In this document: one piece after another, positions 30,943 through 46,120 of the stretch
How positions within the stretch are numbered: the stretch's first letter is position 1
Layout: each line of letters opens with the position of its first letter
Source: Pterobdella sp. o SKG-2022
Lineage: Eukaryota > Annelida > Clitellata > Hirudinida > Piscicolidae
Reading direction: 5' to 3'
Assembly (NCBI GenBank): GCA_964035795.1
Contig: OZ038323.1
Location: 5,139,561 to 5,203,560 of the forward strand
DNA length: 64,000 nucleotides
Program-made: the position numbers and the translations under genes
The notes under the pieces: model-generated
Told to the model about the DNA's origin: nothing
Database searches by the model: none
The model's input: only the letters and a program-made list of their open reading frames with translations

Positions 30943-33900
30943 TCATGTTTTATTCCAGTCAAGTTTTATGATTCTTAGAAAAGCTTGTTTGAATTGATGG
31001 TTGGCAAACGCATAACAAAAAGGGTTGAGAAGACTGTTGAGGTAGCATAGCCAATATGAAATGTCATACAAAATGATCGGAACACATTCAAATCCTGCGT
31101 TGCTACAGAACCCCATGATGAGGGACAAGACGTGCCATGGTGTCCAACAAAAAATGAAAGCCCCCAAAATTATAGTGATCGTTCTTAAAGCTTTTCTAGC
31201 TCGGTTTTCTGTTTTCTTTTGGTGCCTTATTCTTTTCCTCTCTTGTTCAGATTCGTCTTGGTTGCGACTAATCAAATTCCAAAATGCCGTTGTAGTCAAT
31301 TTTGGCATAGAAAGTTGTTTGAATGAATTGCTGGAAGGAGAATTACTTGATTTTAGTTTCTTCTCATTACTTTTTTTGAGGTTCTGATCGCTATCTGAAT
31401 AGACTTTTTGTTGAATATTTTGAGTTTTTCGATTCCAAAGACCTTCACTACATCTTCTTCGAAAAATGAAGTCTTTTATGTATTTTTGATTTTTGTTTTT
31501 GAAAGTTTTCAAATTTGATGATTTGTTAAGCATTTTTGTTGTGAACGAACTACTTTTGCGTCTGATAAAATTTTGAATATTACTTGGTAAAAAAATACTT
31601 TGGCTACGTTTACCAGAGCTTTGATATGTGTCTAAAGGATAACTATTATATTTTACAGTTTTTTGGATTTGAGAGGTTTTTGACTCATTGTTTTGAAACG
31701 GTGTTGTGTTATGAGGATTGAACAAGGATTCGGTATTAGGGATGCTGAGAGTGTTTATAGAGTTTTGTTGGATGCTTGGCAAAGGTGCTTGCTGAATAGA
31801 AGTTTGATGGATCAGAGATTGTTCTGATTCAACAATGATTATTGGAGTTATTGGTTTCTCAAGAAGGTTTTGAAATGGTATTACTTTTTTCAAAGAAGTT
31901 TCAAAATTATTTGAAGTATTAAAAGAAGAATCATTGTTGTTTTGAACTTTAAAATATTCGTTTTTTTCTTTGGTACTATTGCTCGATTTCAATTTTGAGA
32001 CAGAATTGTTAACTAAAACATTTTTATTTAAAGTTTTTTCAATGAAATTCTTATTGCTGGTTGAGAATGTTTTATCTTTATTAACTATGCAAGACTTTTC
32101 TGAATGACCCTCTTCTGAAGCGGTTTCAAAGGCAGATTTTACAACATCGTCAACTTGGTTTTCTTTATTTTGATTAATTTTTTCTTCAAGTTCAATTTTT
32201 TTTTTCTTTTTCACAGCATTTTCATTTCTACTTAAAACCAACAATGTTAATGCATTCTTTTCATCAGAGTGGCCAAAGGACGTTAATTCCCTTTTAATAC
32301 TCTCGCAGTTTTCATAATTATTAATTCCCACTTCACTGTGGTAATTTTCATAATTAACTTTTGTATCTTCCTTTCTATTGGTTTTAGATTTACACGAAAC
32401 ATCATTTTTCAATTCTAGCCACTTGTGTGTATCGATTTCTGGTTTTTCCTTAAAAATCTCGTTACAGCCATTAACGGAACTTTTATACAAGGTATTTTCT
32501 ACATTTATTTTCAATTGTTTGTGAAATATTTTGTTGAAATTGTTTCCAAAAATCTCTTTATTATTACTATTGTTATTTTTGCATTGTAAAACATGCTTTA
32601 ATGAAGCTAACTCCGGAGAATTATACGAATTTATATTTTCTAAGCTTCTAGATTTAATTTCAAAGCTTTTTTTATCAGTTTTTAATTGGCATAAATTACT
32701 TCTGGAGAGTATTAATTTAGAGTTTCCATCAGCTGCCGAACGTAATTCAATTTCAAGCTTTGTTAGTTTATCTCTTTCTCTTGTGTTTATCTCCTCTAAT
32801 GTTACTTTTGTATTATTTGAACCAACTTTTGCTGTATATTTTAAGTTTTCTTTTTGCTCCAAAGAGCTTTTCAAATGATTTTGTTGCTGATTTCCAATAT
32901 TTAGATTGCCATTTATGACATTATCGTTGTTTTCAATTATATTAGCCATAGCAGCTTCTCTAAAACTTTTTGTAAAATTCAAGCACAGATTTTTCTCAAT
33001 AGGATAGGTTTTAGAAATGTTTGAGTTTTTATAAATAAATGTTAGGTTTGAGTTTTTGAGAAATTTGAACTGATTCGTTGAATTTTTATGAAAAATCTCA
33101 TTTTTAATTAAGTTTTTATGAGTTTCAAAACTTAATTCTTCCTTTAAACAATGTAAATTTTCAGATTTTATTTTTTTTCCAATATCTTTTTTTTCATCGT
33201 CTTCATAAACTTTGGCTTGTCTCACAAAAATCGGCCGTTTTGAAATGACAGTTTTAAAATATTCACTTTTCACACCCAGTTTCATTGAATTTTTTTCATA
33301 CTCGGTGTCACTTTCTTTATCTTTACACTGGTTTAGATGCTCTGTCACATTAACAGCGTTAGAATCTTTCCCTCTTTTATTTCGTGGTAGTTTGGAATTA
33401 AAGTTCTTGCAATTTTCATCGCTGAAATCAAATTTTTTGTAACGAAGTATTGAAAGAGGGAGGTTTATTTGGTTACCTTCTGTTTTCAAATTCTTACATG
33501 ACGAAACTTTTTTTGTAGAGAACGTTGGATAATCATTAAAGTGAGTATTATTTTGCAAAAATCTATCGTTCACATCACGTTCTGGCATTCTTGTTTCAAT
33601 TGAGAGTTCACTCAAATGCAAATGTGACTTCAGTTCATCTTTTTTATCTCCAGCCATTTGCTTCTCACATTCACAAGAATCACTTTTTTTATTTGCCGAA
33701 TTATATTCTAGCAAGGCAGGGCCGCAAGCATTCTTATTCAACGCAGTAATATGATTATTTGTATGGTTGTAATAGTTTTTCGTATCAGCAGAAATGTTTT
33801 GTGATTGCGTTACACACACACCTTCATTCATTTTTTCTTCTAGGGAGCACGAATCACTCAGTATACAGGTTAGAACATTTATGTTATTGATAGTACTATC

Positions 33901-36900
33901 TGTATTACCCTCATTTATCTTATAATTATTGTTGTCGGTGGAGTTGGTAGTAGTTGTATTGGAGCAAGTGATATTCATAAACAGATTAATATCACTGAAG
34001 TTTGTGCTGTTTGTCTTCATGTTTTTGTAATTTTCTTTGATTTCATTTTCAAGTTTTAGATCATAAATTTCGTTTTCAGTTTCAAAAGTATTTTTTATTT
34101 TCCCATCTTCATTATTTTTTTGGTATGTATTGCTCGTTTTCATAACGATATCATTAGAGGTACTTTGAATGTATCTACTATGATCATCAGTCTTTTTACT
34201 GTAATCGCAACTATTTGACTTAATAAAGTTAGAAATTTCTATGAAATAGTTTTGTTCTATTTTTTTAGGATGGTCAATTACTTTGTCAAAACTATTTTTT
34301 GTTTTGCAGTTTTTTATTTTTTCGTTACTTGTATTATCGAAACTTTTCGCATGGAAAAAGTTTAGTTTTTGAGAATCCTGGCTGCCTTTGATGCTTGAGT
34401 TTTGACTGTTGACTCCAAAAGAGTTGAAAGATGTGTAGACTTTGGCACTAGTTGGAGCTAGCAAACATTTGAAGAAGCGCTTATGCCTTGGAATCTCTTT
34501 GAGCTTTTCAATTTTATTTGAATCGGAAGATGTCAATTCGAAACTAATTTGATCGGGCTTTTCAGGGGTTTTATCAAAAGTCTCATGTTCTGTTGAAAAG
34601 GTTTTTTTGAGAAGTGGCAGAGATTTTGCAGCAATTTCAGACTCTTTCGAATTGCCTTTCCTACTCGGATCCGCCATGCTAATGAGGTTGGTAGTGAGGG
34701 ACAGCTGAGTTCTTAAGGAATCAGCTAGGGTCTTTTTATTTTTTTTCCTTTTGCCTTTCAAAGCTTTGGAATGCACTAATTTTGGTACTTGTAAAAAATG
34801 TTTGTCTCCACTTGAAATAGTTTCTTTTTTTTCTAGTTTCTTTTTCTTTTTGATTCTCTTCAACTCCTCAAAACTACTTGTCGAGTCTCCAGAATCCTCT
34901 TCATCAGCGTGGACGAAAATTTCAAAAATACTTTTGCCAATTTTTTTCACTTCTTCATCTTGATTTTCTTTTTTCTCTTTTGAAAGATTTTTTTCCAATT
35001 TGGCTTTGTTTTCTTTTGTTTTAGCATCCACCCAAGCATTAGCTGCGGTCACCTTTAAAATAATGAAAAAAAATTCCAAAATTCTTGTTCAAATTTTTAT
35101 CTACAAACTTTGGTTGAATGCATAAAAATTTATTCATTTTTTGTTCTTAAAAATAATTATCTAACAAAAAATCATTAAAAATTTTTGATTAATTTGAATT
35201 GATTAAAATTCATTATTTGAACATTAGCAATTCACGAAAATGATTTATATGTTTGTACTGATATCCAATATAACGAAACAAAAATTCAAACAAAAAATAC
35301 TCAAAAAAATGCTAAAATCATTTTTAACTCAAAATACATTGAAAAAAAACAATTTTTTTATCGATGAAACGCTTTTAAAATACCCAGTGTTTTGCTAGTA
35401 TTAACATGTTATTTCAAAACTTCCCCATTTTACCAAAGCTAAGCTGATTGAAAAAAAGTGTTTTATTTTTGTTTGAAATGATTTTTTCTTGCACTCCATA
35501 GCTTGAAAAATTATTGAACTCTTGTGAACCCAGTAAATGGTCCTGAAACATGATTATCATACTGCTTTGAGTGGTCTCTACAATTGGAAACATGCAAAAC
35601 AAAGTTTAAAACAAATATAATTTTGAAGAAATGTTGAAATTATTGAATAGGTTTTAGAAGATTTTATTTATAAAAGTAGCAATGAAATGAATAAGGAGAA
35701 ATAATTGAAGAAACTAAAAGATTGGGAATAGATAAAAATTATAAAAGCAGAAATTCAAAAATCAACCAAAATATATGAATATATTTTTGATAATGATAAA
35801 CCACATTTGAAAAATTAAATTGGAAACAATCAAAAATTGAAAAAAATTATTGAAAAATGATACGGCAAGATAAGATCAAAACATTTAATGGCTCAAAGTA
35901 TTTATGTAAAATCCTCTTAAAACCCTTCAATAAAAACACTGCTACATGCACAAGAACTGCCACTAGAAATCCTTTCATTGAGAAATTTTACATGCCTGCA
36001 TGGGTCTTGTGGTGGGGGGATTCTCTCATGTAATCATCTCTTAACACCAGTTTCAAACACAATTAATACTAAACGGTAGAATATCTTCAAGAATTAGTTT
36101 CAATGTTTATGTTATATTTTTGTTTGATTGGTGTTGAAATGTAACTGTTTAAAACGGGTTTCACGGTTTTAAAAATTTTTTTGTTCAAAAATATAAAATA
36201 ATTATTTGCGTTCATGCAGAGAATTAATTTAAAATAAACAAATCCTAGACGCAAAATGTATTCCTTCACACCATTGACTACACATTTCTTCGTAATTGCA
36301 ATTTTTTACTTATTCAGTTTTTTTAGTTTTTCTATTTTTGTGTAAATGTATTTTTATTCTAAATTAATTCGAAGTTATTTTATTTTTGTTTTTTCTCAAT
36401 GACCCCGTGTTTGAAAGCATTCATTCTATTTTGTCTTGGCGTTTCTTTAAAAATTTATAGTGTTTTTATACTAATAATTTATATAAAAATGTTCTTTTGA
36501 ATTTTATCATTTCAATCGATAGACTTATGAAAAATGAAAAATCGTTCTATTTTGGGACCTCAGACAATCATTTCAGATCATGCTAAATTAGCAACAATTA
36601 ATCAATCAAACCACAGAGCTTAAATAATATAAAAAACTCTGCTAAAAATAATAAAAAAAATATTTTCCAATAATTTAACATAAAAACTTAACAGGGAAGG
36701 CCTACTTCAAATAAGGTGCGGTCAATTTCCTTGTTCCTGCTTACGCCTCCAATAACTGCTCCGAAATGGTTCACTGTCTTCTCAGCCATCACTGCCAATG
36801 AAGTCATTTGTCGCTGCTTCTTTGCTTCAGATTTCCGATGTAAGTCCAAAGCTACCTGGTTGTACAAATGTTTGAAATTTTGAATGCATTTGCTTACCTA

Positions 36901-39900
36901 TATGACAAAGGCCTACATTTTAACGGATCAATTTTTAATTATTTTTTGGATTAAAAACACATTATGATCGTTATTATCGATATTTTAGCCATGTTTGTTG
37001 GATAGGATTTATGAAACAATGTCCGCTTCACAAAAGTAATTGAGCACAATGTTTTGAAAAAATTCAATAAATAAACATTTTTAAGAAAAAGGCAAGCAAA
37101 AAGAATATTTCAATGAGGAACATTTTTAAAGCGTTGAAAAAAGTTCAAATATGAAGTTCTTATTGGGGTTAAAGAGAAAAATGAAAACAGTTTGCAATGC
37201 GAAAAAGTTAAGTTTAATGGGAAAAATTAGAAAGGTAGGCTGTGATCCCAGAAAGAGCAATAAAAATTTTGGTAACTTTTTAAATCTAAAGCACTCTGAA
37301 TGGTCTTGTGCAAATGTTTAAGCTATGATTCTCAATTCTCTGTTTCATTAGTCATTTTGTTATGTCAAATGACTTCAATTCTTACAAAAATTTAAATTTA
37401 AATTTTAGCATTTTTCCTTATTCTTATTAAGCTCAATTATAACCTAAAACTCCAAAAAAAACTTCGAAATTAAACGTTTCCAAATGCTATTAGAATTGAG
37501 AAAACTTAGATTTTGATAAATTCTGCACTATAAAACTTTCGAATGAAATTGTTCGATTTTAATGCCTTCTCCAAATCCATTGATTCTTGTATATAGCTTT
37601 CATAAGATAAGCTTATCTACTTATTTATGACAATAAAATACAAATGGAAAGCAATAATTTTAGTGGTATTAGTGAGAATTGTGTAATGGTTATCATGCTA
37701 TAAGCATTCCTGATGATGCCATTGGATTAATGATGATGAGACATTAGTTTCAAAATTGCCATTTGATTTCTGTTTAATGGGATGCTATACAAAAAATTTA
37801 GAGGAGGTCAGCTCAATGAAATCTTGTGAAAAAAGTATACAAAAAATTTCCAAAAAACAACAAATACCTGGAAATGTGTTTTCACTACTTATAATAAAAT
37901 CAAACTCAAATATTTTTAATAAATTAATTTGATTTCCACATTCATTAAAACGTGTTTGGGTGGCTAGCTTTTAATGTTTCAATTAGTATCTTTGGGAAAT
38001 TTATTCAGTTTTGAAGAAAAAAAGGCATGTAGAAATGTAAGACGTGCATAAATGAATATAAGACAGTATAAAACTAAAGGTGTAAAAAGGATGCTTTATT
38101 GTGAATAATGAGTTTTACAAACAAGTTACGAATAGTTTTTATTAAAATACAAGGCTTTTTGTTATCAAAGTAAAATTTTCAAGCTTGATAACGAAAAACT
38201 TAGTGTTTTAATACAAATTATTTAGTGTTCGTGAATCTTAGTTTACCGTGGTTCGAGAAAACCATTTATTGTGAATCGTATGTTTTTTGCAAGAAATAAT
38301 GGAAGATATTTTCTAAGAAAAATAATTAAAAAAACTTATACACTTTTATGTTCTTTATTACAAGTATGAAAAGAGAAATACAACTGAGAAAGCTAAATCA
38401 GACAGGGTATTCTTTGTATAAACAATTGTCTTATTGCTGGTTATTGTGTGGTTTATAGTGTTGTCATGAGCTTTTATTTCAAGAATTTCCATTCCTGTAA
38501 ACAATTTCGAAGTTTCTCTTTAATTAATTTGTTGGTTTTCATTTTAAAGAAAAAATCTTTCGAAAAAAACTTGAAGTGTATTTTTAAAAGATCATAATTC
38601 AATTTAGCGCATGAATTGGGTTAAAGTTTCGACAAAAAGCTTGTTGAGCGGAAAATATGAACGATCAGAAGAGCTTAATGGTGTCTAGCGTGTGGAATTG
38701 GCTTTGAAAAAAACTAAAATTTGCAAATATTTTCGAAAGAAATTTTATTTTTTATTTAAAAACCTTCATTTGTTTTTTTTTGCTTCAAAAACTAAAAATA
38801 AAGGTGGTTTAAAATTGAATGAATCTTTTGATTTTATCTGTAATACATTTTTTTCTGATAATTTGATGTTCAAACTCATAAAATAAAATTTTCAAAAGAG
38901 AACAGCTTTTAAGGGCAAAAAAAAAATGGAATGAAAACTAAAATTCAGGTCATATGTGTAATAGTGAAATAGATTTTAATTAACGCATGGGTTTTGAATA
39001 ATGCAAATTTTTGACGATCTATTTCCATTTATTTCAATAATATATGAAACAAATCAAATTTTCAAAAAGTTCAAAATCGTTTTTCAATTTAAGTGTTTTA
39101 ATTTTCAATACATAACTGAGAGCAGGTTGATAAAGTTATGTTCCAAGATAGATTTATTGATAAGATCAATTATTTGATCTTCTATTTTTAGACTAAACAA
39201 ACTTTAAAAACACAACTCAAAAAAATTTTGCACTAAAAGATATATTTTATAACAAAAGATAATTCTAAATTTAGCATTAAAAAACAAATTGAATTGAAAA
39301 TTTAAAAATGATCATCAATTTTTATTTTTAGTTCATTTGAAAACCACTCATACCTTCAATGCACATCATACATTTCATAAAACCCAATACTACGTGTGAA
39401 AAATATTAACTTTTTGGTTCAAATTGGAAATTATCGGCTTTTCAAGCTATAAGTTTTTCCAACATTTAAATAAATATATATTTAGTATTGACAACATGTC
39501 ATTTGTAATAAATATATTGATGAATATTTGATATTTGATAAATGATTGAAGTCTACCCTACAAGAATAATTTTCATTCTAGCAAAGACATGATTCAAAAA
39601 TTATTTAACAACTTCAAACACTGAAATACAATTGCAATGCCAAATAAGCAAAAAAACTATTAATGGATGAAGAATGTAAGTGTTTTTAGTTGCTGTACAT
39701 TAAAGAACTGGCGTCCAACTGAACCACCCACAGAAAGCAATCGTGAAAATCAAAATATTTTCAAATTATTTCAACTTCAAAGTTTTCATTACTATCAAAA
39801 AATTTAAATTCCAAAAAAAAATGTTTAAAAATATTTTCTCAAATAATACGCCAAAAAGCAAAGGTTTTTTGCATTGAAAGTCAGAGACAACGAGCAATGC

Positions 39901-42900
39901 ATAAACGTTATTTTTTTTTGAATGATCTTCAAATCTTAAATGCATCATGGGAGCTGCAAGACCACTCTCTCAATCAATCAGCCCCTGAATAAAATACTCC
40001 GATCCTAGATTTTTAAAATCATACATCTTAAATTTAAACGCTTTTTTGAATTGAAAAAAGTTGAAGTTTAGAAATTTTGAAGTTTTTGCTAGAAAAAAAT
40101 TCATTGATCAAATAAAAATTAAAAACAAGTATGGTTAAACAAAAACAAATTTAGCGAAGAGATAATTTGACAACAAACAACGATGTTGCAGCCTTTCAAA
40201 ATTTTAATTGTGAATATCATTTTTCTACATTCAAAGCAGAAGTTTCCTTTTAAACTCTTTTTGGTTCTCGGCATATTGAAACAAGGTTTAATAAATAGCT
40301 TTTTAAAACTAAAAGAAAAGATTTGAGCAAATTAAGTGAATCTTTGATTCAAAAACTTTTTTCACAGTGGAAGAAAAATCGAATGACATTCCTTTTCAAG
40401 CAAAATTGAAAATATAAATCTGTTTCATTTTTAAAAAATATGAAAAAAATTCTTTCTTAGCTTCCGGAACAAAAATTGAATACGTTTCGAATTGAAAGCA
40501 ATTTATTTTGATAATTTATGTATGAGAAAAAACTGAAACTACAAAGTTTTAAAATTTATTTGAAAACTGCTGAGCCTCAAAGGATCTGCCCTAGAGCCAA
40601 ATATAAAATATAAATGTTACCAAAGCATTATATGCTTTCCATAGATAATATACTAGAAGTTAGTTCTTATAGTAATAATAGAATCTAATTTTATAACTTT
40701 TCTACTTTTATTTTGTATGAATTCAAAAGTTACTCTAACTAAACCCCAGCGTTTCCAACGAATTAAAACGCTTAACATGCCTTCACCAATCCTATCTTAA
40801 AATTTTCATTTGAACAGCATCACATTGTAATACCCCGCTCTAAACATAACAGAAAATAAAAGAAATCTAATCATGAGTCTATTTAGGTTACTGCTTTAAT
40901 TTTAAATTCTTTAAATATTTAAATAGCTCAGAATAGTAAAGTGAAATGTAATTTCGGTCTTATACATCAAATCTCCCAGTCTACGTAGACTCATAATTCT
41001 TGCAATGTTCTATTTTAATTTTATCTGCGTGAGATCTACAGCGAAAAGTTCTTGTTGTTGATATACTAAGCGTCTAATTATTTTGTAGGTCTATTGTAAT
41101 GTAACTCAATTTTTCATTAGTTTTTTCATTAACCCTTCATACAAACCAAGAAAATTCCTGGGACCTTATAATTATCTTCAATGCTTCAACTACCTAATCA
41201 TTTTTCATTCACAAAGATTCCATGATTGTTATATGATAATGTTATAAATTATTTTTTAATCAAAATTTTTGAAAAATGGAAACATTCAATATATTTTTTA
41301 CTTTAAAATATTTTTATTTTTAAAATTGGAGAGTGTTTATAAATTTTCACTAAATTTTACGAGTTTGATCAATCAGTTAAGAAGCTTAAGCTTCTAGATT
41401 GATCTACCTCTGCGTCAGATACTCCTAAGGTTTGGAGTTACTTCGTCATAGAGTTTTAGAAATACTTTAAAAATATATCATGAAGACTTAAAAAGAAATG
41501 AAAATAAAATTTTATATTCCCACATTTTTAATTCCAAAGCCTTTATAAAGTTATATTAATTAAAACTCATACGCGCGAAAGGCATTAAAACAATATAAAA
41601 TTATAAACATCACACGACTCCAAGCCCCTTCATCACAAACCACCTGCACGCTATAAAACTCAAAGCAAAGTACTCTCATTTTATCATTAAAACACCAACT
41701 CATAAGACCCACTTTATAAATAGTGGCGTAAAGACAAATGAGAGCGATTAGTGTGGACCAGAAGTATCCCAGCTGGAGCAAACAGTTGAAGGTGGCATCT
41801 TCCATGTACTGCACGTAACACTTTCCTTCCTCTACTGTCCTCTCACCCGATATATGTTGCCACCCTGTTTCAATGGCTTAATGATGGATGCTTGCGTGTA
41901 TGTGCTTGAATGGTGGTGAATATTGGTTATTGAAAAGATGGATGAATGTGTGTGAGTAGATTTTTATAGTGGTCAAAGAAAGAATCGAAGAATCAATAGA
42001 TTCATAAAAATGGAGAGATTTTATGCAAAAAAGTTACATGCGTGTACGATATAACGTTCAAAACATAAGTTTATTTTTGATATGATTCATGGAGGGAAGA
42101 ATGGATGGAATTCTCATATGGAGGGAAGAGAAAAGTAAGGGGAATGGATGAGTGATGAGGATTCATTGCCTGGCAGGTGCGCCAAAATTGATTTTTTCTT
42201 ATTCTGAATTGTTGGGCGAATGTTAGAAGTCTTTGATGCAAACCCCCAAAATTGACATACGGATATAATTTGAAACTAACGATTGTGATTCAATAAAGAG
42301 CGACTGTGGTATAGAATTGCAGAGAAAGCTATATGCGTGTGAGTATGAATAGATGAACGAAGAAAAAAAAATGGGAAAAAAAAAGAACGAATAAATAACT
42401 AAAAACTAGGTAGATGAAAGTGAGGATAAATTAGACAAGTAATTAGTGAATCAGTTATTAGGGGGGGGGGAGATCTCATAAAACGTGAAATAAACTAATA
42501 AAGATGATGAAGAATAACCTCCCACCATCTGATGAAATCAATAAAAAGTAATAAAACTCGTTAATTAATATAACTTTTCAGAGACATTGTATGCTTTTTT
42601 AATACCTAAATCTTATTCAACAGTTTCCAACAAATGGAAAATTTTCAAAAATATTTTATGAATAAGATATGAATTATTATTATTATTAATTATTATTCAA
42701 TTAATTTATTAAATGTAAATATAGATATTAATTAATATCATTAAGTATAAAAATTATTTAAAATAATTTTGTCTTTCATTAAAATTTAAAAATCTTTTTC
42801 GAACAAAATAATTATATAATCTCCGGATATATATTTCATCATAAGTAAGGAAAATTAGAAAAAAGTTATGAAAAATTTTGATTCATTGAAAGACTCTAAT

Positions 42901-45900
42901 AGGAATGAAAAGTAGTATTTTATAATCAACTTCAATTACAAAAACCATTTAATTAATGAAGTTTAAGCGTTCATTCTAATGAGACATTTCAAACTTGAAA
43001 CAAAATTTTTTAAATTAATATACTGAATTTTCTTTCATGAAGTTTTTAAAGACTCGACATGCTAGACAAACAGCAATTTGCAAGTGAAAACAAACAAGAC
43101 ATCCCAAAAATCGATGCATTTAGTTGAGGATTTCCTACATGATTCAACTCATTTCAAAAAAATTATTCTATACACGCTATGAAAAGGATTGAAAAAAGTT
43201 TTGAATAGAAAATTCGATGAAGAGTTACGCTTCACATTAGTTCTTTAAAAAAATTTTGTAAATAAAAAAATAATAAAAAAAATCTTTAAAAAAAATAATT
43301 TGAATTGAAATTGAAAATTCTAAAAATTAGGAAACATCAGTGAGCTAAATGATAAATGGCACGACGGTAATTGCAAAGGTCGGCAGAGAACTTGGACTTC
43401 AGTTTGGTCGGAAAACTTCTAAGGCTTGTGACGATGCAATTATACTGATAGTATCGTATCATTTAAGCAAAACTTTTTTTTATAAAAATATTGTTTTTTA
43501 CTTGACAGCATTATTGAACGAATTGAGTTTCACGAAAGATTGTAGGTGAAGGTTTTGGTTGCGCAATGCATAGGTATTACAGGCCGCCACCCTATGTAAA
43601 AAAATAGTTACATTTTAAATCGAAAATTTTTTTTTTAAAATCACAACTCAACCATTTGTATGAAGGTTCAAAACCTCCAGTCTAGAGCTGCCCAATGTAG
43701 GACTACCAATCTAGAATTGCCCAAATTAGAACTGCTGGTGGTGTATTTCCAGGTGAAACAAACCTAATACCGAAAGCATAGTTTTAAGCACTCACGTGGT
43801 TGATTTACTAACTGAAAGTTTGAGTTTTTAAAATTTCACATTCGAAGTTATCGACTTCTCCATGGCAATAAAAAACCAGGTTTTAATAATCGTTGATGTC
43901 ACGTGTCTCAGCGTAAGATTTTTTTGGTAATTCATAGATATTAAAATAAATATTGCTTTGAATTTGAATGTGAAAAATTGAGTAAAACATTAATTCATGC
44001 AGTTTACTATCATGTAGCATAATACAAGAACTTGAAACAGACCTAGGATGGTGGGGAAGAAGATGGAGATAGGTAGGAGCCATGTGAGGCATATTGTGAC
44101 CAGCACCTACAGATTTGAATCAGTGCTAATTTATATTTGTAATGATGAAGCAACTAGATGTAAATTGAATAATTTAGATTCAAATGTATCTTTCAGATAT
44201 TCCGTCGATATTGGCATAGGATGTGGTTTGAAGATTTTGCTTTCATTATAAGGCTTGTTTTTTGATTATTTTATTTTTATGATAATGTTTTCAGTTGAAA
44301 ATATCAAATGCAAAAGTGAACTTTGCAAAAAAGATTTTTTTAATTGCTTTTGTTTAATCCTTATTAATAATTTAACTTTGCTTTCATGAATATTTTAAAC
44401 TGAAAATTATCTCTCTTGTAAGCTCCTGTGATAAGTTTGTATGAAATTATTCTATAGAACCAAAAATTTTATAATTCAAAAAATGTTTAAGGATTGTTTT
44501 TATATGCAAATGTTCAATAAAACGTTTATTATAAAAAAGTTAGCTTCAAGCAATACTCCATTTTATAAGTGTTTGATGTGTCTGGGAATAATGAGAATGC
44601 TTAAAAGCGACAATGAATAGTGAATAAAAACGTAAATTAAAAATGAAACTTGCGACAGTGTAATGATTTATATTTTTACTAATTAGAAGTGCATGTTGAA
44701 AAGTGAAAATTCCAAAGTTAATATAAAAAAATTAGTTTATACAGTAAATAAAACAATATAAAAGCTTTCAGTTTTAAAAAGTATTATAAGTAAGGGTAGT
44801 TTTCCAAAACATTACTTTCAACAGAACATGTGAAATTTGAAAAAAATGAGCGTATAAAACTTTAAAATTTCTCAAATTTTTAACGAAGGAAATGATATTG
44901 TATATTTTGAGATTCAGTGTTCAAATTAAAAGAATTCATAAGCTATTTTCTAAGCGGAATATAACCGTTTTCGAATATTAATTAATTTTTTGAAAAAAAA
45001 CTAAGAATTATTCTTGAAAAATAGGTTCAAAATTGGGAGTAAAAAATGTTAAATAAGAATTAAAGGCATTAACACAAGTGGACTTTTATTTAAAAAAGTT
45101 GTTTCAAGCTTTCCATAAGCACATACATTACCATAAGTAATACGCAGGCCTATTGGATGTTTTTAGTGGAATAACTTAAAATTTGATAAATTTTTATTAA
45201 TGTGTTTGGCGTTGATGTGAGATGCACCAAAACACAGTACCGAGCCTTTGAATAAATTAAATGCTATCAAAAAAACAGTAATGAAGAAAACAAATAAGCT
45301 TGGTTTGATAATATTAGTCTTAGAAAAACTAATATAACTGAACGTGACGTTGTCAAAAAAGCACTAAAATTGTTGAAGTTAGGGGACATTAAAAAAAATT
45401 TGAATTAAATAAAGCAAAAATTCGAATTGAAAACTGAACTTGAAAGTTTTGAAAAATTACTGAATTTCAAGGAAATTTTAAAAATACGATTTTAAATAAA
45501 ACAAATAATCTATGTTGGGTTTAATTGAAGTTAAATCATAATCAAACTAGAAATGTGAAAAAAACCTATCAGAAACATATGAGTGTTAAAGTGATAAGAC
45601 GTGGTGAGGCTATAGATGGTGGTGAAGTGTGGATAGAGCAGTTGGTAGTGAGGTGTGAACCGGGCTGTGGATGGTGAGATGTGGGTGGGTCTGTAAGTGG
45701 TGAGATGTGGGTGGGTTCGTAGGTGGTGGTCAGTAGCGAGCTAGCAGTGCCATGAGAAATAAAGGGTCAAAGTTGTATCATTGAGAATAGCTTTTTTTGA
45801 TGAAAGAAACGAAATTTAAAAAAATTTTTGACAATCTTTTTTATTTTAATCTTGAATGTAAAATATTCTCAAGTTTTTGTTAAAGTGACGAAAAGGAAAT

Positions 45901-46049
45901 ATAAAATGAAATTCTTAGTATATATAGTAGTGGAAGATTGCGTAAGAGTATAAAAGAATTATGATAAGAATAAAAACAAATAACTCGAAAATGGAAAAAA
46001 AACTTTGAAGCAATGATCAGGTATATTTGCAATTGCCTTCCAGTGTGGT

Positions 46050-46120
<71 letters not shown>

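Noticed and set aside
35414..35602. Open frame between two receptor exons, considered as an extra ICL3 exon
   Set aside because: Its possible acceptors and its donor (TTT G|GTAAAA) do not give phase 0 on both sides, which is needed between 36706 and 35052; the flanking exons join in frame without it.
41340..41460. Possible tRNA-like fold near 41.4 kb
   Set aside because: No consistent acceptor stem or conserved A and B boxes could be found.
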